Shown here piece after piece: positions 35,031-44,229 of a stretch of DNA of 64,000 bases. The DNA is from Chryseobacterium sp. ISL-6 (GTDB lineage Bacteria > Bacteroidota > Bacteroidia > Flavobacteriales > Weeksellaceae). The position numbers were made by a program, and so were the translations under genes. The stretch's first letter is position 1; the number at the start of each line of letters is the position of its first letter. The notes below the pieces were generated by a model that did not search any database, had not been told where the DNA came from, and saw only the letters and a program-made list of their open reading frames with translations. Location: positions 434,001 to 498,000 of the forward strand of contig NZ_JAGGPT010000010.1 in NCBI RefSeq assembly GCF_018613715.1, read 5' to 3'.

Positions 35031-36959
35031 TTACCAGCCTCCGCCGCCACCGCCGCCACCTCCGCCGCCAGAGAAACCTCCGCCACCAGATCCACTGCCG
35101 GAACTGGAAGGCTGTGTAGCTGCAGACTTTATGGAATTCGTAAGGCTTGAGTTTAAACTGTTTGCAAAACTTAAGTGATTGATAGAACTTCCTATATACC
35201 AGGCGTGAACATATTCTGTTCCGGTTGCCATACTTTTTAATAAGTCATCAAATTTTTTACCCCAAATTTCATCAACTCCCAATACCATTGCAAATGGAAG
35301 GAGTTTTTCAAAAACCTGTGGTGTCAGCTGAGGGGGATTATGGAATTTCAACTGTTCATTTTCAGCGGCACCCATATACATTTTGAAACCTTCAATCAAG
35401 GATTTTTTCTTCAGCTTTTCTTCTGATGGCCTTCTAATTAGATATTGATAGATCATCAGTGAGGTAAATGCCAGAGCAATAAAGATGTAACAAATATTAA
35501 AGTTATTATCCTCAGTTATTTCATGACCATTTGTTATTAAACCTCCTATACCAAAGAATATGACAAAAGGGATCGGTATTAAGAATTTCCATGAAAGATT
35601 CTTAAATAAAAAGCCAACTAAAATAAAGGCTACAAAAAGAACCACAAATAATGCAATTCCAATAGCCACTTTTTCAGCCTCAGGATATATCGTATAACTA
35701 AGAAATAATCCGAGAGCATAAACTATCATAATCAATAAAGTTGGCAACACCAGTTTGCCACTGTTATTCCCCTCGTTTAAAAATTTATCGTGCTGGAATT
35801 TCAGAGTTTCCTTGAAATTGGTAACTACTCTTTCAATCTTTGAATCATATTTCCCATCAAACTTTACGGAATCAGAAGAGTTTGAAAAAAGAGTATTTAA
35901 TAAATTAATTTCTTCTTTCGGAAGTGACTGATCTGCTTCTTTCAGTTTTTTAATGGTAAATGTTTTAGAACTAAAAAGTCCTAGAATACCAGAATCTTCA
36001 CCTTCGATGATCTGAACATATCCTTTTACAGCAAGATTAACTATAGCTGCTGTTAAATATTTATTTTTAAAATTCTCACTTTTTAAATAACCTAAAGAAG
36101 CAGGAGAAAGATCTTCGGGAACATTGAACTGCGGATAAACAACAGGTTTTTCAGGATCAACACCATACTTACTCCATGTTGAATAGTAGTAAAAAATTAA
36201 TCCTAAGAAAATAATAAACCCACCGATTAAAATTCCAAATTTCTCAAGAAAAGTGGGTGGTGGCGGTGGTATCATTACTCCTTTATTAAACCCTACAGCT
36301 ATGGTAAGGCCTTCATTTGCCTTAAGATCCGCAGCTGTCCATTCTATGGAATGATCTGATAAAACTTTAGCATTACAGTTTTGTGAATTACTGCCATAAG
36401 CTCCGGTGTAACAAGAATTTTGAATTATCCGGGCTCCTTCGGGAAGATTAATTTTCGCGGAAATAGAATCTATATCAAAATCCCAATATGTTCCATTTAC
36501 ATTCCAATACAACTCATCATATTTATCAAAGAATCCTATTTGATGATCTGCCGTATATTTGATCTCATACTCATAATCGCCAGGACTTAATATAATATCT
36601 TTGTTTCCTACATATATTTTAAGAAAGCCATCTTCTATCTGATCGTGGTAATTTTCCTCAACTCCATTTTTTTTAATGGAAATGATTGTATACTTTACTT
36701 TCCTGGTCTTATTATTAAGGTTTCTTGAAAGCGGTAAAGCGCGATAAATCCCTCTTTTAATATGATCCCCCAAACTGTGAACTTTAATATTTTCCGTAAC
36801 AGTGATCCCGGAATTCTTATCAACATCAATATCAGAATGAAAGGAAGAAATTTTTTCAGGACTTTCCACGATCGTCATTTGATCCACACGTCGAGGTTCA
36901 TCCTGAGCAAAACCAACTATAAAAAACAGAAGGTTGAAAAGCAATAGAAACTTTTTCAT
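35031..36959 (-). CDS. DUF2207 membrane protein with Gly-rich C-terminus
   Basis: This 642-residue protein has a signal peptide (MKKFLLLFNLLFFIVGFAQ) and a large periplasmic DUF2207 domain of about 220 residues. A membrane helix at about 243-263, several more at 405-510, and a cytosolic part follow. It ends in a long Gly/Ser tail of the SGGGG type closing with GGW. Start could be a GTG one codon earlier, but the ATG at 36959 is preferred. It directly follows lemA in the same direction (3 bp), and LemA/DUF2207 pairs recur in bacteria. Function is unknown. Confidence 0.85.
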   Translation of the reverse strand: MKKFLLLFNLLFFIVGFAQDEPRRVDQMTIVESPEKISSFHSDIDVDKNSGITVTENIKVHSLGDHIKRGIYRALPLSRNLNNKTRKVKYTIISIKKNGVEENYHDQIEDGFLKIYVGNKDIILSPGDYEYEIKYTADHQIGFFDKYDELYWNVNGTYWDFDIDSISAKINLPEGARIIQNSCYTGAYGSNSQNCNAKVLSDHSIEWTAADLKANEGLTIAVGFNKGVMIPPPPPTFLEKFGILIGGFIIFLGLIFYYYSTWSKYGVDPEKPVVYPQFNVPEDLSPASLGYLKSENFKNKYLTAAIVNLAVKGYVQIIEGEDSGILGLFSSKTFTIKKLKEADQSLPKEEINLLNTLFSNSSDSVKFDGKYDSKIERVVTNFKETLKFQHDKFLNEGNNSGKLVLPTLLIMIVYALGLFLSYTIYPEAEKVAIGIALFVVLFVAFILVGFLFKNLSWKFLIPIPFVIFFGIGGLITNGHEITEDNNFNICYIFIALAFTSLMIYQYLIRRPSEEKLKKKSLIEGFKMYMGAAENEQLKFHNPPQLTPQVFEKLLPFAMVLGVDEIWGKKFDDLLKSMATGTEYVHAWYIGSSINHLSFANSLNSSLTNSIKSAATQPSSSGSGSGGGGFSGGGGGGGGGGGW

Positions 36960-36962
36960 CAC

Positions 36963-37517
36963 CTAAAATTTCACAGATGGAACTTCCCTTTCGGCTATAT
37001 TTTCCAATTCAAAGAATGGCGATTTTTCAAATTTGTACATATTCGCAATGATATTGCTTGGAAAAGACTCTACTAGGGTATTGTTTTCACGAACGGTTCC
37101 GTTATAGTATCTTCTTGATTTCTCAATATCATTTTCTATAGAGGTAAGTTCTGACTGTAATTGCTGGAAATTGGCATTTGCCTTAAGATCCGGATACTGT
37201 TCAGCTACAGCAAATAGATTCATCATTGCCTGATTCAGGTTTTTCTCAGCTGCCTCTTTACCCTCAACAGAATTGGCACCAACAGCCTGATTTCTTGCTC
37301 TTGTAACGCTGTCCAAGGTTTCACGTTCATGACTGGCATATCCTTTTACCGTTTCTACAAGATTTGGAATAAGATCATGACGTTTTTTCAACATTACATC
37401 AATACTACTCCAGGCTTCCTGAACAAGGTTTCTAAATTTTACCAAACGGTTATAAATAGAAACTCCATAGAAAAGAAACAAAACAACTACAGCGACAATG
37501 ATAATAATTGCGATCAT
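36963..37517 (-). CDS. lemA: LemA family membrane protein
   Basis: This 184-residue protein has one N-terminal membrane helix (IIIIVAVVVLFLFYGVSIYNR) and then a helical bundle. Family motifs are VQEAWSSIDVMLKKRHDLIPNLV, ENDIEKSRRYYNGTVRENN and the tail SPFFELENIAEREVPSVKF, all typical of LemA. It precedes the DUF2207 gene by 3 bp, so the two form an operon. Function of the family is poorly known; it likely acts in the envelope. Confidence 0.92.
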   Translation of the reverse strand: MIAIIIIVAVVVLFLFYGVSIYNRLVKFRNLVQEAWSSIDVMLKKRHDLIPNLVETVKGYASHERETLDSVTRARNQAVGANSVEGKEAAEKNLNQAMMNLFAVAEQYPDLKANANFQQLQSELTSIENDIEKSRRYYNGTVRENNTLVESFPSNIIANMYKFEKSPFFELENIAEREVPSVKF

Positions 37518-37573
37518 AAATTATTGGTTTTATATATGCTAAAAGTACTATTTTTTCAGTTACCACTGATCAT

Positions 37574-37604
37574 AAAAAAAAGCGTTCAGTAAACTGAACA
37601 CTTT
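37574..37604 (-). terminator. terminator of the NIL-domain gene
   Basis: GTTCAG (37584-37589) pairs with CTGAAC (37594-37599) around TAAA, and the A-run at 37574-37581 gives the U-tract for leftward transcripts. The sequence is nearly the same as the terminator at 34978-35010. Confidence 0.7.
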
Positions 37605-37630
37605 CGTAATTAAAACTATATGAATCTCCC

Positions 37631-37942
37631 CTAAAAATACTTCCTGCAGATATACTCTACACTGGTATTTAAAAGTTTATTTTTATTCAGATAAAGCTCA
37701 AGCTGCTTGCAATCATCTGAATTTGCATTTATATATAACTGAACAGAACCAAAACTACGTCCTTCAATATACTCTACATTAGCAGATAACACCCTGTGAT
37801 AGATCCCGAACTGGTTGCACATTGCATTTAAAATATTCTCAAACTTCATTTTACCGTTTAATTCTATTTCAAGTATCATTTCTTTTTTTGGCAGGTTGAT
37901 CTTATTTTGGAGAACCTGCAGGTTCGGACTTGGTGTAATCAT
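37631..37942 (-). CDS. stand-alone NIL-domain protein
   Basis: This 103-residue protein is essentially one NIL domain, the ligand-binding ferredoxin-like domain found at the C-terminus of methionine ABC-transporter ATPases (MetN). The strands are seen as MILEIELNGKMKFENIL, then GRSFGSVQLYINANSDDCK and a final TSVEYICRKYF. No ABC domain or remnant lies upstream, so it is either a free NIL protein or the relic of a truncated metN. The start at 37942 is an ATG following a GTG. Ligand is unknown. Confidence 0.65.
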   Translation of the reverse strand: MITPSPNLQVLQNKINLPKKEMILEIELNGKMKFENILNAMCNQFGIYHRVLSANVEYIEGRSFGSVQLYINANSDDCKQLELYLNKNKLLNTSVEYICRKYF

Positions 37943-38069
37943 CACTAAACATTTTTTTGGTTAGACTATTCTTGATTTTACATTTTCTTATTGCGTTAAA
38001 TCTGTCACAAAAATATAAAAAAATATTAGTACACCAAATTAGTAGACTAATATTTTTTAATTTTAACAT

Positions 38070-38103
38070 AAAAAAAGAGAAGTCACTCACTTCTCTCTGT
38101 TTT
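38070..38103 (-). terminator. terminator of the YiiX-like gene
   Basis: AGAGAAGT pairs with ACTTCTCT around CACTC. The plus-strand A-run on its left gives a U-tract for leftward transcripts ending after the stop at 38104. Confidence 0.8.
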
Positions 38104-38754
38104 TTATAGTTCTTTTATTCTTTCCAATTTATCTGAACCAGCCAGACCATTGGGATTACAACCAAGCTCTCCTTCTGGGACTTTCAGGTTCTTTTTCTTA
38201 TAAAACTCTTCCCAGAATATGTTTACTTTTCCTGTTTTTGGATCAATAAATGTCATAGGCTCTAATTTAAAAATATGATCCTCTCTAAATGCTCTTTCAA
38301 TGAAATCTGAACAGTAATAGGAATTATTATCTAAAATATAATTAAAATTATATGGTTTCCCCAGCATTGATCCAGCTTTTTCAAGTGCAGAAGGAATTGA
38401 ATTTTGAAATTCTGCTTTTAGCCGATATACTACAATTCTCTGTTTATCTTCAGTCTCATCTCTTATAAAATCCTTGAGAGATTGTTTCTGAGATCCTCCT
38501 TTGGGTGCAGCATGCAATACAAAAAATGAATTCCCTTCTTTCTTTAAAATTCCAATATGATCAAAAGAAGTATTTTTTTGCTTTTGTGTAACGTTATTAA
38601 TGGCTCCTGAAAGTCCAGTTTCTTTGGCAGTTACAAAAAGTAGATCACCATCTTTAAGGTCAGACCTCTGCCAACTTTTACATCCTGATAATAGAAATAA
38701 AAGAATGACAACTATTATATGGTGTATACGCCTATCTTTTAAAATTCGATTCAT
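38104..38754 (-). CDS. YiiX/YebB-like NlpC/P60 cysteine peptidase lipoprotein
   Basis: This 216-residue protein has a lipoprotein signal ending LLFLLSGC, so it is anchored at a membrane. The permuted papain-like fold of the YiiX family is shown by the His in SFDHIGIL, then a Lys/Arg-rich strand region, and the catalytic Cys in NSYYCSDFIERAF. Such enzymes cut amide bonds, perhaps in cell-wall peptides. Its start overlaps the end of the upstream DUF1801 gene by 23 bp, so their translation is coupled. Confidence 0.82.
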   Translation of the reverse strand: MNRILKDRRIHHIIVVILLFLLSGCKSWQRSDLKDGDLLFVTAKETGLSGAINNVTQKQKNTSFDHIGILKKEGNSFFVLHAAPKGGSQKQSLKDFIRDETEDKQRIVVYRLKAEFQNSIPSALEKAGSMLGKPYNFNYILDNNSYYCSDFIERAFREDHIFKLEPMTFIDPKTGKVNIFWEEFYKKKNLKVPEGELGCNPNGLAGSDKLERIKEL

Positions 38755-39187
38755 AACATTCTATCCAGTCTTCAACAGTCATTTTTTTACTTACTTCGGC
38801 GATTAATTCGAATGGAATATCTTCCATCTTCTTGAAACGGATACAAGATTTACCCATATCCAGTTTTCTTGCAGAATGTTTTGGAAACTCAGCAACAAAC
38901 CATTCTAGAAGTTCAGGTTTTGCATATATTCCCATATGGTATAATGCTATAAAGTTCTTTTGGGAAGCTAAGCTTATAAATGGCAATGGTGAACCAGGAG
39001 CACAATGATATCCTGCAGGATAAGTTTCTAAAGGTACCGCCCAGCCCACCATTCCATAACTTGGATTATTGATAAATCCTTTCGGTAAATTATCATTTAC
39101 AGTGTCAAAAAGCTTTCTAAACACCTCTTTCCGGTCCTCAGGAATTTGTGAAATATAATCTTCTACAGAAGCCGCATGGATTTGCAT
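38732..39187 (-). CDS. DUF1801 protein (YdhG-like)
   Basis: This 151-residue cytosolic protein begins with SVEDYISQIPEDRKEVF and has YGMVGWAVPLETYPAGYHC, FIALYHMGIY and KSCIRFKKMEDIP. All match the DUF1801/YdhG fold, related to frataxin-like domains. Function is unknown; some members bind iron. It overlaps the YiiX-like lipoprotein gene by 23 bp, forming a two-gene operon. Confidence 0.85.
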   Translation of the reverse strand: MQIHAASVEDYISQIPEDRKEVFRKLFDTVNDNLPKGFINNPSYGMVGWAVPLETYPAGYHCAPGSPLPFISLASQKNFIALYHMGIYAKPELLEWFVAEFPKHSARKLDMGKSCIRFKKMEDIPFELIAEVSKKMTVEDWIECYESNFKR

Positions 39188-39256
39188 TTTAATTTAGTTT
39201 TATTAGTTTTCAAATTAACAAAAATTAAAAACAACTTTATATTATTATACTTAAAA

Positions 39257-39296
39257 TAAAAGAGGCAGCTATAAATGTTATAGCTGCCTTTTTTTA
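39257..39296. terminator. bidirectional terminator
   Basis: AGGCAGCTATA (39263-39273) pairs with TATAGCTGCCT (39279-39289), with an A-run before and T-run after. It lies 3' of the T9SS cargo gene at 39312 and upstream of DUF1801. Confidence 0.88.
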
Positions 39297-39311
39297 TCTT
39301 CTCAATAAAAT

Positions 39312-41096
39312 CTATTGTTTAATAGCTTTTACTGTACTTCTTGAACCATCTTTAAATTGGATATTAATCAGGTACAATCCGGAATTCAAAGTACTCAGAT
39401 TGATTTCTTTTGTTGGATTATCAATAGTTTTTACCAATCTTCCTGACACATCGGTAACACTTACTGATTTCAGATCTCTTGTATCTGAAATATACAATAC
39501 ATCTTTGAATGGATTTGGATGAATGCTAACTGCTTTTTTATTCCCATTAACTTCAGAAGTACTTAATTGTGCAGATTCTACAATAAAGTTATCAACGTAG
39601 AAATTATAATCTGGTGCATCATTTACTGCTCCATCATTTCCGTAAACAGCAAATACTGTATTAGGACTTGTATTGCTTGTTAAATCATATGAATAGGTAG
39701 TAGATGTATTGGAAGGAGTATTATTTACATCCCATGTCTGCAATACGGTCCATGTACTTCCGCCATCATTAGAAACCAGGAACTGTACTATATCATCAGA
39801 TCCCATTGGAGAAGCAGCAGTAGTTGAATACTCTGTCACTCCATAGTCAAATTTCACCCTGTATCCGCCAGCAGAAAGATCAAATGGAACTGTTTTCAAC
39901 CATCCTGCGCGATTGACACTATAAAGATTAATTCTTGCAGAACCTGTCCCCGTAACATTTAAGAATCCATCTGCTATCCAGTATTGACTGGTGCCGGTTG
40001 ATCCTGTTGCAGGAGTTCCCCCTGAAACATTAGCCCAGCAATTTCCTGGGAAAGCAGTAAAATCATTAGTATAAGGAGGTACCATTGCGCCACATAAAGT
40101 AGTAAAAGTACCACCAACTGACCATCCACTTTGACTTGTTGCAGTGGTACAATTTGTTCTTACCCAGTAATAATAAGTGGTTGATGATGATAAGCTACCA
40201 ATCGTTGTTGATGTTCCTGTAATCCCAGTCATATTTGGGGTCGTTGTACTTGTAGGTGGCGTATTGGTTGTGCTGTAATACAAATCATAACTTGCCGCTG
40301 TCGTTGTTGGTGGAATAGTCCACGAAACCTGTGCAGAATTAGAAGAAAGTGTACCCACTGGCTGCAAAGTTGGGGCAGAACAATCTGTAAAAGCATCTGC
40401 TGAGATTGCAAAAATATTAGAGATTCCCGTTCCACCACTTTTAGCTATAGTAATGCTTTGTATAGGTTTTGTTACGTTAGCTGCATCAATATTTAATACA
40501 GACTGATACAATCTTGGATTGCTCGCACTCGCTTCCAAGACATCATTGGTCCGGTTAATTCTTCCAATTCCCTGGATTGCAAAATTAGATCCATTATACC
40601 AATCTGATAGTGCTATTCCTGAAAATACCTGAGTGGTATTATCTGCAAACGTTACCGTTGCACTTACAGTAGATGTACCACTTCCACTGGTAGAAAGCAA
40701 ATACAGTTTAAAAGCGGCTTTTGGAAGAGCAAAAACCAGTGTTCCTGTTTCTCCAGTAGTAGCAAGCCTAAGCGAATTATTTGCACTTAGATCTCCTAAC
40801 TGAAAACTCAACCCTGGTGTACTTGCTACAACTGAATTGATTGTACCATTTACCGGAATACCATAAGTTATAGGTGTACTAGCTGCTGTTAGCTGGAAGT
40901 CTTTTGCTACAAAAGCAAACGAAACTCCATCTACATCTATTGTTGTAGAAGTCATAGATGAACCTATTCCATTGGCTATAACATCCGCTGTATATCCGGA
41001 TACAACCGGCATTGTTTGAAAATTTTGCGCCGCTACATTTGACGCGAAAAAAAGAGTGCATACACTGAATGCACCAAAAAATCGATTTATATTCAT
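39312..41096 (-). CDS. secreted protein with FN3 and lectin-like domain, T9SS type A sorting domain
   Basis: This 594-residue protein has a signal peptide ending NVAAQ. A long N-terminal beta-rich region (about 25-240) leads to a fibronectin type III domain (about 245-335, with YYYWVRTNC) and a MAM/jelly-roll-like domain (about 350-505, with VDNFIVESA). The last 75 residues form a T9SS sorting domain (HPNPFKDVLYI, SVSVTDVSGRLV, LNSGLYLINIQFKDGS). It is thus an outer-surface or secreted protein, probably adhesive; no enzyme motif is visible. It appears monocistronic. Confidence 0.82.
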   Translation of the reverse strand: MNINRFFGAFSVCTLFFASNVAAQNFQTMPVVSGYTADVIANGIGSSMTSTTIDVDGVSFAFVAKDFQLTAASTPITYGIPVNGTINSVVASTPGLSFQLGDLSANNSLRLATTGETGTLVFALPKAAFKLYLLSTSGSGTSTVSATVTFADNTTQVFSGIALSDWYNGSNFAIQGIGRINRTNDVLEASASNPRLYQSVLNIDAANVTKPIQSITIAKSGGTGISNIFAISADAFTDCSAPTLQPVGTLSSNSAQVSWTIPPTTTAASYDLYYSTTNTPPTSTTTPNMTGITGTSTTIGSLSSSTTYYYWVRTNCTTATSQSGWSVGGTFTTLCGAMVPPYTNDFTAFPGNCWANVSGGTPATGSTGTSQYWIADGFLNVTGTGSARINLYSVNRAGWLKTVPFDLSAGGYRVKFDYGVTEYSTTAASPMGSDDIVQFLVSNDGGSTWTVLQTWDVNNTPSNTSTTYSYDLTSNTSPNTVFAVYGNDGAVNDAPDYNFYVDNFIVESAQLSTSEVNGNKKAVSIHPNPFKDVLYISDTRDLKSVSVTDVSGRLVKTIDNPTKEINLSTLNSGLYLINIQFKDGSRSTVKAIKQ

Positions 41097-41389
41097 AGTA
41101 ATTTAATATTAGTGCTGTAAATTTATAAAAAAATCAACACAAAACAATTTTGTTTAAATAAAATACAACAATTTAAGATTACAATGTATATATTCGATAA
41201 AACACCCCTAAAAAATTAAAAACAATAATAAGTTATTAAAAAAAGCATTAATATTTATTACACAATCAGTCTGTTATAAAATTTTTATCAGAAAAAAAAT
41301 TAAATCTGTAATTCTAAGCTTATAGTATCCTTTATAATTTTAATATTGAAAAATTAAATGTTATTTTTGCCATACAAATTTTTTAAACA

Positions 41390-42595
41390 ATGCCGAATAT
41401 TTCAAACAGAGCACAACATATGCCGCCATCGCCGGTAAGAAAACTGGTTCCTTTTTCCTTGCTAGCTAAACAAAAGGGAATAAAAGTATATCACCTTAAT
41501 ATCGGACAACCGGACATTGAAACTCCTGAAACCGCTCTAAATGCTTTAAAAAACATTGATTTAAAAGTATTGGAGTACGCTCTTTCTGAAGGAAATATTG
41601 AATATAGAAAAGCGCTGACGGAGTACTATCATTCTTTAGATTTTACTGATTTAACTCCTGATAATTTCATTGTTACCAATGGTGGCTCTGAAGCATTGAA
41701 CTTTGCCATTTCAACTTTATGTGACGATGGTGATGAAGTAATCATTCCTGAACCTTACTATGCTAATTACAATGGTTTTACAAGTACATTTAATGTAAAT
41801 GTTGTAGCAGTTCCATCAACGATTGAAACAGGTTTTGCACTTCCTCCAATTGAAGAATTTGAGAAAAAAATAACAGACAGAACAAGAGCTATCGTCATCT
41901 GCAACCCGGGAAATCCAACAGGATATCTTTATACCCGTGAAGAACTTCAAAAATTAGCAGAGATTGCTTTAAAATACGACATCGTAGTTATTTCAGATGA
42001 AGTATACAGAGAATATGTTTATGATGGCAAGCAACAGGTTTCAATGCTGGCTTTTCCTGAACTAAGTGAAAACTGTATAATCATTGATTCGGAATCTAAG
42101 CGTTATTCTATGTGTGGCGTAAGAATTGGATGTATGATTACACGTTCTAAGAAAATTCATGATGCAGCGATGCTTTTTGCTCAGGCAAGATTAAGCCCTG
42201 TTCTTTTAGGACAGATTGCAGCTACTGCAGCACACCAAAATGATGGAGCTTATATCCGTGCGGTAAGAGAAGAATATACACACAGAAGAAACGTATTAGT
42301 AGATTTATTAAATGCTATTCCGGGTGTTATTTGCCCAAAACCAAAAGGGGCTTTCTACTGCGTAGCTCAACTTCCTGTTGATGATACTGAAAAATTTGCT
42401 CAATGGTTGCTGGAAAAATATTCTCTTAATAATGAAACCATTATGGTAGCACCAGCGGGTGGCTTCTACAGCAATCCTGAACTAGGAAAAAAACAGGTAA
42501 GAATTGCTTACGTACTAAAAGAGCAAGATTTAAGAAGAAGTGTTGAAATCCTAAAGGAAGCACTGAAACAATACAAATTAGAATTTAATCTCTAA
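41390..42595 (+). CDS. class I pyridoxal-phosphate aminotransferase
   Basis: This 401-residue fold-type I aminotransferase shows the PLP-binding signature SESKRYSMCGVRIG (Schiff-base Lys), the Asn/Asp pair in NPGNPTGYLY and VVISDEVYREYVYDG, and the carboxylate-binding Arg in VRIAYVL near the C-terminus. It likely acts on aspartate or another amino acid; the donor is not readable. It is followed closely (9 bp) by a small lipoprotein and murB, so it may share the operon. A TATTTTTG box lies about 27 nt before the start. Confidence 0.93.
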   Translation: MPNISNRAQHMPPSPVRKLVPFSLLAKQKGIKVYHLNIGQPDIETPETALNALKNIDLKVLEYALSEGNIEYRKALTEYYHSLDFTDLTPDNFIVTNGGSEALNFAISTLCDDGDEVIIPEPYYANYNGFTSTFNVNVVAVPSTIETGFALPPIEEFEKKITDRTRAIVICNPGNPTGYLYTREELQKLAEIALKYDIVVISDEVYREYVYDGKQQVSMLAFPELSENCIIIDSESKRYSMCGVRIGCMITRSKKIHDAAMLFAQARLSPVLLGQIAATAAHQNDGAYIRAVREEYTHRRNVLVDLLNAIPGVICPKPKGAFYCVAQLPVDDTEKFAQWLLEKYSLNNETIMVAPAGGFYSNPELGKKQVRIAYVLKEQDLRRSVEILKEALKQYKLEFNL

Positions 42596-42604
42596 ATTAT
42601 AAAG

Positions 42605-43102
42605 ATGTCAGCAATAGGAAAATCTGTTTTGAAAATTATATTTTCAATGCTTTTATTGCTGACATTTTTTTTCTGTAATAAGAAAGAAGAAAAAAAAGCC
42701 GCTCCCAAAAACCCTAATGAGATCACCTTCATCAGTGTATCGAATATTGGTGGTGACCTGGGAGATTACAGGATCATTAAAGCAACTAAAGATTCGATCT
42801 CTTTAGAGATGGGCAGCACGGCCAAGAAAACACACAAATACTGGGGATCTTCAAACAATCTGAAAAACTGGCAATATCTGATCTCGACCATTAACGTAAA
42901 GACATTGAACAAAATTAAGAGCTCGCCAAGCGCTCAGTCAGTAGATGGTATAGACGAAACTTTTCAGATCAGAACACCGAAAAACGCCCATGTTTATGTT
43001 AATTCATTTCATGATACGGTCCACTATAAACAACTTCAAATGCTTAAAAGCAGAATAGAAGAGATTCTGCCCAAAGAATACCAACTACCTTATGCAAGAT
43101 AA
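42605..43102 (+). CDS. small lipoprotein of unknown function
   Basis: This 165-residue protein has a long hydrophobic signal and the lipobox LTFFFC followed by NKKEEKKAAPKN. The mature part contains ISVSNIGGDLGDYRIIKATKDS and VYVNSFHDTVHYKQLQML. No domain is recognised. It sits between an aminotransferase (9 bp) and murB (11-bp overlap), so an envelope role is plausible but unproven. Translation is probably coupled to murB. Confidence 0.68.
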   Translation: MSAIGKSVLKIIFSMLLLLTFFFCNKKEEKKAAPKNPNEITFISVSNIGGDLGDYRIIKATKDSISLEMGSTAKKTHKYWGSSNNLKNWQYLISTINVKTLNKIKSSPSAQSVDGIDETFQIRTPKNAHVYVNSFHDTVHYKQLQMLKSRIEEILPKEYQLPYAR

Positions 43103-44105
43103 TTTTTCTCTAAAAGCCTATAATACTTTTGGTGTTGAAGCTACAGCAAAATATTTCACAGAAGTCAGTACAATCGAAGACCTAAAAGAAGCAATTCGAT
43201 TTTCTACTTCTTATTCATTATCCATTCTGTTTTTAGGAGGTGGCAGTAATGTGTTATTGACTAAAGATTTTGAAGGTGTAGCTATTCAGATTAATCTAAA
43301 AGGAATTTCTGAAGAGAATGTAGACGAAAACAATATTTTGGTAACAGCAAGATCAGGCGAAAACTGGCATGAATTTGTGATGTATTGCCTCGATAAAAAT
43401 TATGGCGGACTGGAAAACCTTTCTTTAATCCCTGGAAATGTAGGAACCTCTCCCATGCAGAATATTGGCGCCTACGGAACAGAAATAAAAGATGTGTTCG
43501 TAAGTTGTACAGTTTTGAATTTAGAAACGTTGGATATTGAAACATTTGATTTAGAAAAATGCAGATTCGGATATAGAGATTCTATTTTCAAGCAGGAAGG
43601 AAAAGGTAAATATGTGATCCTGGATGTGACATTCAGATTAACCAGAAAAGATCATTCTATTAAAACCGAATATGGAGCGATAAAGGGTGAACTCGAAAAA
43701 TTAAACATTGAAAACCCTACCATTCAGGATGTTTCTAAAGCAGTGATCAATATCAGGCAAAGTAAACTTCCAGACCCTAAAATTATTGGAAATGCAGGCA
43801 GCTTTTTTAAAAATCCCACAATTCCTCAACCTCAATTTGAAGCTCTAAAAGAAAAGTTCGAAAATATTCAAGGTTACCCAGCCGGAGATCAGGTAAAAGT
43901 CCCCGCAGGATGGCTTATTGAACAGTGTGGCTGGAAAGGAAAACAAATTGGCAATGTTGCATCGCATCAATTACAATCTCTGGTTATTATCAATGCTACC
44001 GGAAATGCAACAGGCAAGGAAATTTTTGATTTTTCTACAGAGATCATCAATTCTGTAAAAGAAAAATTCAGTATTGAACTGGAAAGAGAGGTAAATATTA
44101 TCTAA
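43092..44105 (+). CDS. murB: UDP-N-acetylenolpyruvoylglucosamine reductase
   Basis: This 337-residue FAD enzyme makes UDP-N-acetylmuramate. FAD-binding motifs FLGGGSNVLL and SLIPGNVGTSPMQNIGAYG are present. The active-site Tyr is in CRFGYRDSIFK (a mark of type I MurB), the catalytic Ser237 in GNAGSFFKNP, and a Glu in the C-terminal segment. Length is typical. It overlaps the preceding lipoprotein gene by 11 bp and ends in a terminator at 44137. Confidence 0.95.
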   Translation: MQDNFSLKAYNTFGVEATAKYFTEVSTIEDLKEAIRFSTSYSLSILFLGGGSNVLLTKDFEGVAIQINLKGISEENVDENNILVTARSGENWHEFVMYCLDKNYGGLENLSLIPGNVGTSPMQNIGAYGTEIKDVFVSCTVLNLETLDIETFDLEKCRFGYRDSIFKQEGKGKYVILDVTFRLTRKDHSIKTEYGAIKGELEKLNIENPTIQDVSKAVINIRQSKLPDPKIIGNAGSFFKNPTIPQPQFEALKEKFENIQGYPAGDQVKVPAGWLIEQCGWKGKQIGNVASHQLQSLVIINATGNATGKEIFDFSTEIINSVKEKFSIELEREVNII

Positions 44106-44136
44106 AAATAAAGAAGACGATTATTTTTAAATACAG

Positions 44137-44163
44137 ACAGCCTTATTTATGGCTGTTTTTTTG
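44137..44163 (+). terminator. terminator of the murB operon
   Basis: ACAGCC (44137-44142) pairs with GGCTGT (44151-44156) around TTATTTAT, followed by a T-run. It lies 32 nt past the murB stop. Confidence 0.8.
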
Positions 44164-44229
44164 TTTAAGTTTCTAGCTCGTTTTTAAAATAAAAAGCACT
44201 ATTTTAGTTAAAAATTATAAAAACACAAT

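Noticed and set aside
37902..38090. A short ORF upstream of the NIL-domain gene
   Set aside because: It overlaps the NIL gene in a different frame, has no recognisable features and covers the promoter region, so it is a chance frame.
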